Origin: Rheum nobile
Taxonomy: Eukaryota; Streptophyta; Magnoliopsida; Caryophyllales; Polygonaceae
Direction of reading: 5' to 3'
Assembly: GCA_027886185.1 (NCBI GenBank)
Contig: WOAB01000110.1
Span: 248,001-312,000 of the forward strand
DNA: 64,000 bases
Positions 45,884-56,444 of this stretch are shown here, in pieces; position 1 is the first letter of the stretch, and each line of letters starts with the position of its first letter. The position numbers and the translations under genes were made by a program. Under the pieces are notes generated by a model that was given only the letters and a program-made list of their open reading frames with translations, made no database searches and was not told the origin of the DNA.

Positions 45884-48726
45884 CTACGATGGCCAAAATG
45901 AAGCCGGAATACCATGCTTTTGAAACCATTCTGTCATGTGGAACTTTTCATAGAGTACAGGTCTTACATCTCTCTCCTGAGACAGGTTCTTGAGCAGGGG
46001 AAGCAACACTTGCAGAAGCTGAACATAAGAGTTATAGAAGAAAGCATGATTTAGACATTAGCAAGGTTTTCATTACCCAGCTGCTGGCATTTATCATTTT
46101 GAAGTGCATATACCTGGTCATCACGGGGTTGTCCTGCAGAAAATGGGACGCAAGGGATACCATTCAGTGGTTGCAACAAGAAGCTGAAGGGGTTGTTATC
46201 AACAATAACCATTCGACAAAGATCCTTTGACAGGGAAGATAAATCTTTGACATGATCCCGATATTCTCTGCAAGATTGCAACAAATTCCATCAGATAACA
46301 GTCAGATTGAGCAAAGCAGAAGTATTTAGTTTCAAAACATGACCAAACATGAGCCAAAAATGCTCAAGGAAACAGTTTATCCTACAAGCTTTATGTGTTC
46401 TGTTGGGAGAACATTCTTCAGTGTTCACCCTGTGTACACCCTTGGTTCCTGGCTAGTGAAAAATGTTATACCCAGCTACGGATTTGGTATGACTGGGTTT
46501 GCCAGAAGTGCACCGTTCACTAAAAGGAATAACACATTCATCAAAACTGTATTTACAGTTTTGGTATACTTAGCCATTGCCACAAGAGACTAAGACCAGT
46601 TTCTTTGAAGGAAATAAATAGAGGCTCAAAAGACTGCATCACGACTCTCCTTTTCTCCATCCGTCTCCCTTCGATCCCTTACCTCTATATACATCTCACT
46701 TCCAACTTCAAAAGCTGCTTATACTCATCTCTTCTTTCATGGCTGTTTTTCCTATCTTCTGCATTCATAAGCAGTCAAAGTTTCATCGCCTCCAGCCAAT
46801 TCCTTGACCGAAGGAGTGAACTTTTTATTTATATCTTCCTCTCTTTTCTCATTTGCAGAAATATTTAATTTGAATTACACTTCCAATCATTTTCAAACAC
46901 AATTAACATCAAGAAATGGGATTTTCTTACCAGTTATCTAAGACACAAGTAGCAAATATTCAGTCAACTTTAACATATTCAGTCCAACTTAATCAAAACA
47001 GTTAAAACTCTTGAAGTAAACGAATTCATATAGCAAAATTTCGCATTTAGTGAAGGGAATGAAGTACATGATACATACGTTCTAGTTGTTGATGGCCGGT
47101 ACAAACGATGACTAAACAGATTGCCTGCATCAATTCTATTCACGAGAGGTCTTGCATAACCTATTAACATTACAAGAAATTAGCAGGATGATAATACATT
47201 TAACAAACTTGAAATTAACATAAACAAAAATAAAAGGCCAGAAAGATGAGATACCTTCGAGACCAGCTGTGAACAGCACAAGATCAGCAAATTCGCTAAG
47301 CTGTTTTAAGAACTCGTGCAGTCCTGGACGCTCAAACACTGTAACATAACTGACTCTAGGTTTCCCTTCATATTCCTGAATATAACAAATGCAAGGTCAA
47401 GTTTCCAGTAGCAACTATGTTTCTGAAAGACGAAAACGTGAAAAGTGGATAGCAAAACAAACCTTTTCTGAAGACACACACTCCAGCTCAAACCACTTTA
47501 TTCCAGCATCAGTGGCCTGAGTAAGGACAACAGGAGGTAAACTGGACGTCTCGTATGCACAAACCAGTGTTTCATCCAAATCGAGAACCACCTGCCACGT
47601 AACAAATCAGCATTCGTAAGTAATCATCATCAGGAGGTAGTTTCTATTTCTCCAGGCGACGGTCTCAAACAAAGGTTCTAATCATTGTTAACAGTAAAGT
47701 GCTCAACCAATAGATTATTGGACACATAATGCGTCTCCAAAATCATTCTAACAAGCAGGGCATGAAGTAATTGGATACAATGCAAGAAATTTCTAAAGAC
47801 ATCCACCTGAACCAAAATAATCACCGAATCAATTGTATGCACCACCATTTCTAAAAACAGCAATAATTTAAGCAGGCAGCTACTGAATCATCACGGCCAG
47901 TAGTCCAATGCTTCTCTTTCAAAAGAGAGACCATGAAATATGAATGCACAAATTTACTCCCCTCATTGCAGATTGAAAACATCATCATTGCTGCTTTTCG
48001 TTAGCATCTCCAGATATCATTAAATATATCATCTTAACTAAACACTACTTTTCACAAAGCTACTATACCTTGAACAATTGCATGAGAATAGTTCTTCAAA
48101 GTAGATGAATAAATACATATGAGATACGATAATCAAGTTAACCACAAACTGAAACAGATGAGATGCAGATTGACTGATACAGATCAAGCTAGCTAAAGAG
48201 AATATGGAGATACTACTAATCAACTTCCAATGCCACATAGAGGTTCAGTTTTCACCTTTAGCCAACCAAATATAGCTTCCTGAAACTCACAATCTCACTA
48301 AACATATCCTTGATCAAAGTTTAATTCAAGAGGAATCCAATCCATATGAACACAGAAATCAAGAACAAAATGAGGAGCATCAAACAAACCATAAAAGAGA
48401 CATACAATGAGCTTCTTCAATGGACCATCAACCGCACCCCCACCGACCTCGGCATCAGCAGTGCGGACAGCTTGACTTTCGGCGATATCGACTGCAGCAC
48501 TCGTCGGCGGCTGGAGCGGGATTTCGACGACAGGAAGAGGCTTAAACGCCGGAGAAGAGGAAGATAGTAAGGAGGTCTGGCTGAAGCCGATGTAGGAGAA
48601 GACCTCGGCGGGAGACGGAGTACCCCTAACAATCTGAACGAAGATCTGGACAACGAAAGCCAGCCAATTCAACACCGTCTTCCATAGATGCAACGACTTG
48701 GGCGCATATACTTCAGTTTGAGCCAT
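45884..48726 (-). CDS. membrane-anchored FCP/SCP-type HAD phosphatase
   Basis: Six exons on the minus strand join in frame: 48726-48406, 47591-47463, 47375-47255, 47160-47079, 46267-46114 and 46018-45884, giving 313 aa. A hydrophobic segment at about 14-36 (LHLWKTVLNWLAFVVQIFVQ) probably anchors the protein in a membrane. The FCP1 homology domain starts at residue 108 with VVLDLDETLV, whose two Asp (111, 113) are the nucleophile and acid. FERPGLHEFLKQL, FTAGLEGYA and MVIVDNNPFSF (third acidic motif) follow. The family dephosphorylates phospho-Ser in proteins, as in CTD small phosphatases. The plant subgroup is poorly characterised and the substrate is unknown. All introns are GT-AG and no damage is seen. 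Confidence 0.9.
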
Positions 48727-49460
48727 CAGCAGAACTAGAGAGAGTAGCTAGGGTTTTCAAAGTACAAGAATCAAAATCTGGCCTAAAAAAGGGGGAACCA
48801 AGGAGAGAAATAGGATGAAAAATCGCAATTGAATTCTCTCATCCCCTCCCCGCTCATCGAATCTGAAAGAACCCTAATTGCATATTTTTCCCCAAATAAC
48901 TTTCAATCAAATCAACGTCTCTTAATATACCGCCATTAAAAAAATGGTCAGTTGTCGAGATTTTCCTCTCCCTCTGTTCCTATGCAAAACTCCCTTTCCA
49001 TCATGACGACTGAGATGTGGCCCTGGATGAGGTCCAAGGAGAGATAAAGAGGGGCGAGTGAGTATCACGCGCCGTGGCGAGAGCGTGGAGTTTAGAAGAC
49101 GAGCGGAGAACAGTTTTGAAAGAGGGAGGGAGGAATCTTCCAATCAGAAGAGACAAGTCACGTGCGGGGTCCACTTTTCATCTTTCTTCCGTCAACTGCC
49201 CAAAGTGGATGTTTGGATCCTACGCGCTTCTCTGACAACTGACTTTTGAATGATTGCAATATTTTCATGTGGAGGTGGGTGGCAGATTTAGCATGCCATG
49301 GAAAACAGTAAAAAGCCCAAAATCAGAAACTGATTTTCAAATTTTCTGACAATGTGGGCCCACATATATCTTGGTGGGCTCCAGGAAATTTGGGCTGGGC
49401 TTTGGGCTGAAAATAGCTAAATTTGTTGGCCAAGTTGAGTATAAACTTTAATGTCTTAAT
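48727..49460. other. upstream region of the phosphatase gene
   Basis: Probable 5' leader and promoter. No clear TATA box and no other gene. Confidence 0.5.
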
Positions 49461-49721
49461 CTCCCTCCGTACAATAATGTTTGTCCTGTTTTGACTGGGC
49501 ATATTTGTTGAAATGAGTTTTGTATTGTTAATATCTCTAATTATATATTAATAAAAATTATATTTTTTTGATATTATCAAAGTACTCGTTGAGACGAATT
49601 AAACAAGACCCCACATGATTATGTTTTTTCTTATATATTGGAATAAATCTTAAAAATTCTCTTCAACTATGAATAGTGTAAAAAAAACGAAACAGGACAA
49701 ACATTATGGGACGAAAGAAAT
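49461..49721. mobile_element. Stowaway-like MITE
   Basis: The left end reads CTCCCTCCGTACAATAATG, TTTGTCCTGTTT. The right end, on the other strand, reads ATTTCTTTCGTCCCATAATG, TTTGTCCTGTTT. These are the hallmark ends of Stowaway (Tc1/mariner) MITEs; the TA target duplication is not certain. Confidence 0.72.
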
Positions 49722-50390
49722 ATAATTTTATATTTTTTCAACTTATGCGCCTCTTATTATGAAATATTTGGTAGATTTCATTACTTTTAGAAATTTAATT
49801 TTGTTTTTAGACCCTAAAAGAAAATAGTTTCTAAACAAGAAATCTCAAGGCAAGTAAAACCTTCTAACTTAAAGATTACTTACAAGTTACAATGCTTAAT
49901 TGGTAAGTGATAATGTAAGTAATTATAAGGTTATACGTCCGAAATTTCACTTTTTGTTCTTGTAATGGCCCAAGTATCTTATATTAAACCAACACACTTA
50001 TAATTAACAACAAAAGCAAGAACATAAAGTAATGTTATTGTACTACCCGGGTACCCATGTTTGAAAGTATAATTCTATTCCACTATGTTACAAGTAATTA
50101 CTTTTATCTTTACTTTAATAATAACCATACTTTTCTCCTTAATATGGTACCAAAAAGGTGTTTTTAAATGTGCAAAATCATCATCAATCATCATCATATA
50201 TAATATAAACTTGTCCTGTGTGAAAAGTTTGAAAAAATAGAGTGAAAATAGGCTGAGAATTCATGGCATATTAATTACACCTTTCAATTAAACAATTCCC
50301 CTATTTCTACTTGCTTTTTTTCTACTAATTGTACAACGTCCAGTCATGGAAGCTTTGCTGTCCTCTTAATGGCCTTGACTGTTTTAAATA
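49722..50390. other. AT-rich intergenic DNA
   Basis: No gene or bounded repeat supported. Confidence 0.5.
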
Positions 50391-50393
50391 TAA

Positions 50394-50560
50394 ACAAATT
50401 TAAGACACAAATTCAAAGAGAACGTTACAGTATGTGGTTGTTTCAATTGTAAACAAATTTAACAAACACAAATTGAAAGACCACGTTACATTATGTGAGT
50501 GTTTCAATTGTAAACAAAATTAACACACAAATTCAAATAGCACGTTACAGTATATGTACG
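50394..50560. repeat. 61-bp tandem repeat, about 2.5 copies
   Basis: Units share ACACAAATTCAAA, CACGTTACA and GTTTCAATTGTAAACAAA with a 61-bp period. They end just before the Helitron RPA-like frame. Confidence 0.8.
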
Positions 50561-50647
50561 TAACTGCTTGTACCTCCTTATAAATGTGAAATATCCTTGC
50601 ATTAGAGCCACGGTATGAAAGCAATATCCCCCGGCACAAAGACTGAA

Positions 50648-51236
50648 ATGGCTTCAGGCTCTTCCAAAAAATCCTCCAGCTCTAGCTCCTCCAAAAAAGC
50701 CCTTGGAAAGGGGCCGACTAAAGCGATCGATGCTTTCCTGGTTGGTTCGTATGTTCCCTTTTCCGAGCTGGCTGAAGGGATGAACTGTACTGTCAAAGCT
50801 ATGGTGATCCGCATGTGGGATGCCACGACCCTGCAGAAACATTATATAAGCACCGATTACATCTTGGCCGACCATACCGTATTAACAAATTGCTTTTGCC
50901 CCTTTCCCCACCCTTTTTGATGACTTTAGAGCTTAACTTATTCGTCTTATATGTCAGGGAGACGCTATTCACTGCGTGGTCAGGGCGAACATCAACCATT
51001 GTTTCACGAGCAAGCTTTTGATAGGAGACGTTTACAACATTAGCCACTTTACCGTTGCGCCGCCGAAGCCAACGTATCGTCTTCGCAACGGTGATCCATT
51101 TGTAGTCTACTTAGAAGGCAATACTATTGTCAGACATCTAGACTGCTCTCCGGAAGGATTTGAGAAATATTCGCTTCAATTGGTCCCCATACAAGATATC
51201 GAGCACAATGGTTCCAGGTTCCTCATAGGTAAATGA
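50648..51236 (+). pseudogene. Helitron RPA-like OB-fold protein
   Basis: A Ser/Lys-rich start (MASGSSKKSSSS) leads into an OB fold in two exons, 50648-50878 and about 50958-51236. The second reads GDAIHCVVRANINHCF, LLIGDVYNISHFTVAPPKPTYR and GNTIVRHLDC, the DUF223/RPA70 pattern found in plant Helitrons. Such proteins bind single-stranded DNA. The frame ends soon after the first OB fold, so it is shorter than the multi-OB proteins of active elements. Confidence 0.7.
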
Positions 51237-51240
51237 TACT

Positions 51241-51765
51241 TCAAACGAAATTTTGTTTCATCTTCAGTTGGCTTTCATCCCCTTCTGTAATTGACTAAAG
51301 AGAGAGAGGAGAAATGGGGAAGCAATAATGCAATGTTAATTACCCCCACGAAATTCTGCTTAATCTTCAGTTGGTCAAAACCAGGAAACAAAATTCATTT
51401 GTCTCATAAAATTTACACAAGCCAGGATGTTACAACGGTGAGCAAATAGTAAAGTAATAAACCCTGCATAACTGCATTCTTCAGCTACAAATTTAGTTCA
51501 ATAAGTCATCCTTGGATTCTACAGAAAGCCTAGCTTCAAACCCACCACCTTCTCTCTTCTCTATCTTAGAAGGCATATAAGTTCCCAAAATTTTATCCCA
51601 CACAACAAAGAATGGTTGTGGTAACATATAAAATATCACAACATATATACTATTTTTTCATATCCCAAATCCAAAAATTAAAAGATATGTACATTATGAT
51701 GGAAAATGTAAAGATACCCCATGTATGGGTCTTCATTGAAGGGATTGAACGGTTCATATTTGAAG
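51241..51765. other. non-coding gap inside the Helitron
   Basis: No Helitron Rep motif can be read here on either strand, although the nuclease domain should lie at this place. The sequence is AT-rich and may be an insertion or replaced DNA. Confidence 0.5.
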
Positions 51766-51831
51766 TCTAGAATTTATAATTTATACTTTCATGACTAATA
51801 TACCAGTACTTACTACTGAAATATGGCGCAC

Positions 51832-54800
51832 ACATCAATATTGAGTGGTGCAATAGAACAAGAGTCATCAAGTACCTGTTTAAGTATATAACCAAGGGTC
51901 CAAACAAAGCGATTGTTGTCTTCATGCAGAAAGATGCACAGTCACACGGATGCGAGACAACCACAATCCCGGGAATAAATGAGATCAAGCAATACTTAGA
52001 TTGTCGTTACTTATCTGCTTGTGAAGCCGCTTGGCGTATTTATGGGTTTGACATTCATTACAGTTGTCCTGCTGTTATACGGTTGACATTCCATCTCCCA
52101 GATCAAAACTCAGTAACAATGTCAGATTCGCAAAACCTGCCAACTGTGATACACCGAGAGGGAGTACAATCTACAATGTTTACAGAGTGGTTTACCCTAA
52201 ATAGTAAAGATGAGGCATCAAGGAAATTCAAGTATGCAAAAATACCCAAACAGTACACATGGGATGCATCACAGAAGGTGTAGGGACCAAGGCGAAATCT
52301 CAAACCAATAGGCAGAATTGTGTACGCCCATCCCGCCTCCGGTGAAAGGTATTACCTACGCATGCTTCTGAATGTGGTTGTAGGGCCTCAATCCTTTGAA
52401 GAAATCCGGACAGTGAATGGGAAACAATATGACACCTTTAGGCAAGCATGTTATGCCCGTGGAATGCTCAAGGAAGACAATGAGTGGACCGACACAATCA
52501 AAGAAGCACAAGTCTGGGCAACGGGGGTACAACTGAGGGATTTGTTTGTCACGATTCTAACCTTTTGTGATGTGACCGACCCGGGAAAACTGTGGGACAC
52601 TAGTTGGGTTGCGTTATCAGAAGACATACTATACCAGAAAAGAAGAGAATTCAAATTCCCGGCCTTAGAGCTCAATGAAAATCAGCTTAAATACTACTGC
52701 TTGCTTGACATTGAAGAGCTCCTTGAAAAAAACGGGAAAACATTGACTGACTACCCGGGAATACCGATGCCAGATAAGCAACTACTCATCGCAATGGACA
52801 ATCGGCTTATAAGAGAAGAACTTTCCTACAATGCCAATAAAATTGAAGAGTTGCATGCAACCATGTACCATTCACTGAACGCGGACCAAATAGCAATCTA
52901 TGACAAGGTAATCAATGAAGTGAATAAGCAATCGGGAGAGTTCTTCTTTATTTATGGGGCAGGAGGAACAAGGAAAACTTACCTCTACAAGACAATAATG
53001 GCCCGTATAAGATCACAAGGGAACATCGTCCTTGTCGTAGCATCGTCGAGTAAGTACTGAGCTCTGTTCGCCTTCTCCGGTAATATTTTCATACCTTTTC
53101 CATTGCTCAGCAACGAAAAATACATGCAAAAAACACAGTATACTAATGTCTATTACACCCGTTGTAGATCCGTAAAGTATTCTCAATTGAAAGACTTGAA
53201 GGTTTTGCAACTTTAATGTCCTACACCTAATAACATTGCAATGTTGTTAACTACCTAGTGGTTAAATTTTGCCTTCATATACAAAGTAATATACCCCGCC
53301 TATTCAATTATGCTCACCTCTAACACTTCTGCACCCACAAGTATTGCTTCCCTTCTATTACCGGGCGGTCGGACAACCCACAACAGGTTTCTAGTCTCAA
53401 TCGAGCTGCTTGATAATAGTACATGTGGTATTAAACAAAACATTCAATTAGCCCAACTGATGCATGAAGTCAAACTGATTATTTGGGATGAAGCTCCAAT
53501 GACTCATAGAAATGCATTCGAGGCATTGAACAGAACATTGCAAGACATCCAAAGCATCAAGCATGCCAACAACAAACACAAGCTGTTTGGTGGTATAACG
53601 GTACTACTAGGAGGGGATTTCAGGCAAATACTACCAGTAATTAGCAAAGGGAAACGACAAGACATCGTTCAAGCTTGCATCAGCAACTCACCTATTTGGA
53701 GCCATTGTCAAGTGCTCACGTTAACAAAGAGCATGAGGGTGAATGACCAACGAGCCAATGGCGAGATTGACATCCACAAACAACAATTCAACAACTGAAT
53801 TCAAAAGATCGGGGATGGAAATGCTGAAGCAATAGCGCTAGACAATGAAGAGGAGGAAACATGGACTGAGATCCCACAAGAGTTCATAATTGCACCAGAG
53901 TCAGATCCGATTGAGCAGCTAATTGACAAAGTCTTTCCAGATTTCATAGCAAACGAAACCAACCCATCATACCTCCAAGACAGAGCTATCTTGACCCCCT
54001 TAAATGAAGATGCATATCAGATAAACAGTTATATGTTCAAACGTCTACACGAACAAATGAAGACATAAAAAAGCGCTGATGAGATTTGCAAGGCATCTAC
54101 CGATGTGGTTGAACAAGAGCATTTGTACCCACCCGAATTCTTAAACTTCCAAGATTTCCCCGGTATATTGCACTTACATTTCCATACACTATGCCTAATA
54201 AGTAGGGATGGCAACGGGGCGAGGAGTACTCTCCCCGTCCCCGTTTTTGGCCCCAGTCCCCGCCCCCGTCCCCGAACGGGGATCAAAATCTTCCCCCGTC
54301 CCCGTCGGGCACCCGCTCCCCGTCGGGGATCCCCGTCCCCGTTTCACTAGACATAATTTTTTAAAATTTTGTCTAAATTTATATATTATTATGATTTAGG
54401 GTATAAATGATTTGAGATTTATGGTTTAACGTATAAAGGGTATAAGGTTTAGGGACTAAACAATATAAAATTTAGGATTTAAGGTTAAGAAAATCACAAA
54501 AATATTATATACGGCGGGGATCCCCGCAGGTTTCCCCACCGGGAACGGGGTGGGGACCTCTATCCCCGCCCTGCTCCCCGTCCCCGCTCGAAGTTTAAAT
54601 TCCCCCCGCCCCCATCCCCGTTTATCCTCGTATAAATTCCTCGTCCCCGTAGTGGGGATTCCCCACGGGGAATGGGGAATCCCCGCCCTGTTGCCATCCC
54701 TACTAATAAGTTGTAAAATCAACAAGTGATGAAAATAACATGGATATTAAATTACAGGAATCCCACCACACGCACTTGAACTGAAGGAAGGGTTGCCGGT

Positions 54801-55180
54801 GATGCTTCTTAGGAATGTCAACCCTTCACAAGGATTGTGCAACGACACCCGTCTCATCATTACGCATTTGGGGGAGTGAGTTGTTGAGGCTGAGATTATA
54901 ACGGGCACGTGCGTAGGAAATAAAGTCCTAATTCCTAGGATAACACTATGCACCACCCAATCAAAATGGCATTCGTAATGAAACGTCGTCAATTCCCACT
55001 CAAAGCTTGCTATGCTATGACTATCAATAAAAGTCAGGGGCAATCACTAAAGTATGTGGGGTTGTATTTACCAAGGCCAGTTTTCTGCCACAGCCAGCTT
55101 TATGTGGCAAAATTCTCGAGTGACAGACCCATAAGGACTCAGTATATTGTTACTACAAACGGGGAAATAGTCGGCTAACT
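51832..55180 (+). pseudogene. Helitron Rep/helicase polyprotein, C-terminal part, broken
   Basis: Continuous homology runs through INIEWCNRTRVIKYLFKYI, the linker region, and the PIF1 helicase. The Walker A is GAGGTRKT, with Arg (codon 52971-52973) replacing the usual Gly. Further motifs are LIIWDEAPMTHR (Walker B), LGGDFRQILPV, and near the end MTINKSQGQSLKYVGLYLP. Damage: TAG at 52281-52283, an intron-like gap about 53051-53340, TGA at 53796-53798, TAA at 54066-54068, a MITE at 54203-54702, TGA near 54878 and a frameshift near 54945. PIF1-type helicases unwind DNA during rolling-circle transposition. This copy cannot work. Confidence 0.85.
54203..54702. mobile_element. hAT-type MITE nested in the Helitron
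   Basis: Terminal inverted repeats TAGGGATGGCAACGGGGCG and its complement bound exactly 500 bp. The perfect 8-bp repeat CTAATAAG flanks it (54195-54202 and 54703-54710), as expected for hAT elements. Both subterminal parts are packed with CCCCGTCCCCG-type GC-rich words around an AT-rich centre. Confidence 0.9.
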
Positions 55181-55419
55181 ACACACGGAATATAGTTTTC
55201 AGAGAGGCATTCAACAACTTGGTCACCGAAATGAATGTAAGTACTACAACCCACTATTTAAAATTAGACAAAAAAACCCTGCTAAAATCTATCAACCTGT
55301 AGGAAATGATTAGCATACAGGATTATAACGTCACAAAACGCTTTCTTGGTGCGCACTATGACCAGCATGTTATAACGCTTTTAGTATAGCTTGCTGAAAT
55401 ATATTTCATCATGTTCCAG

Positions 55420-55776
55420 GTCTAGCAACATATGATACTAGACATTTGGCACCATTGGAAAGCAGGAAGTGCATATCAAACAATCTGGCAAACATTAGGT
55501 ACGCGAAAACAATATTTACCTCAAACTTGCGCTTTAAGGGTCCTTTGGTGCTCAAGAAACCAATTAGCTCTAGAAAAATAGCTTCCTTGGCTTAACCAAA
55601 CCGGCTTCTACTGTTGCAGGTTTTGGGGCTTCAGATATTCCTCAGTTGCTTCATTTGCCAGCTTTCATGAGGAGCGACGTGCTCTTTCAAAGGGCTGCAT
55701 TGCTGCAGAGGATTCCAATATTAGGTTTCACTCCCAGGGCTTTTTCCATTGTCCCCAAATGGAGCTTTCCATACAG
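55420..55776 (+). pseudogene. two unidentified exon-like pieces next to the Helitron
   Basis: 55420-55498 and 55620-55776 are bounded by plausible AG acceptors and GT donors. Joined, they read open for about 78 residues (LATYDTRHLAPLESRKCISN ... RFWGFRYSSVASF ...). The second piece is also open in another frame (GFGASDIPQLLHLPAFMRSD ...). I do not recognise the protein. Captured host exons are common in Helitrons, so this could be one, but no full gene is present. Confidence 0.45.
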
Positions 55777-56444
55777 GTAAATGTTGATACAAGACAATAG
55801 CTTTCCGAGTTCTCAAAGCATAGAAATATAATCAAGCATCATCAAATCATTATGTACACAACCAAACATTACTGCTAATCCTGAATCGTTGGCAATTCTT
55901 TATGCAAATTTATGTACACAACAAAATACACAAATCTCAAATAACCCTCAAGTGCCAAACCAGTCAAATCTCCCACATGAACTCAACAACACATCAATTT
56001 AGGTCATCCTCAGTCCCAACTAACGACAACTACTTACAGCACATCCAATCACCAATCCAATGAGCCCACAACAAATACGGAGCTCCGATTTCTAGTACTT
56101 TAGTAATCAAGTCATTATAATGTGGGCATTTAGATGATCATTCATTGGATTTGGTCCTGCATTTATGACCATGCATTGGATTTGGTCCTTACTTTCCTAT
56201 CATTTGTACTTTTTTTATCACAAGCTTCTTTGGCATTAGGGGTTGCATATTAACCAAACAGTTACAAAACCTAAAAACCAGGAAATGAACTTTGACATTG
56301 AATTATATGCTCAGGTAAGTACACTCATACAAGTACAGTAGAACAAAAAAAATGTGACATTGTCACAGTTGTGGGATCTTTTTGTATGTACATGTATGAC
56401 TCAACAAAGCAAAGGAAAGCCATGATGAAATGTAAAGACTATGA
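55777..56444. other. intergenic DNA and 3' region of the DYRK gene
   Basis: No gene recognised. The part next to 56445 is the probable 3' untranslated region. Confidence 0.5.

Larger units (their letters stand above)
50648..55180 (+). mobile_element. decayed Helitron (RPA-like OB fold plus PIF1-type helicase)
   Basis: Pieces of a plant Helitron lie in order on the plus strand. An RPA70-like OB-fold protein comes first. The C-terminal end of the Rep part (51832 onward, INIEWCNRTRVIKYLFKYI) and PIF1 helicase motifs follow. True 5' TC and 3' CTRR ends were not located. The Rep nuclease region expected before 51832 is missing. A hAT MITE is inserted at 54203-54702. Confidence 0.82.

Noticed and set aside
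46339..46593. 84-codon open frame on the plus strand inside a phosphatase intron
   Set aside because: No family resemblance, opposite to the gene, and composition fits chance openness.
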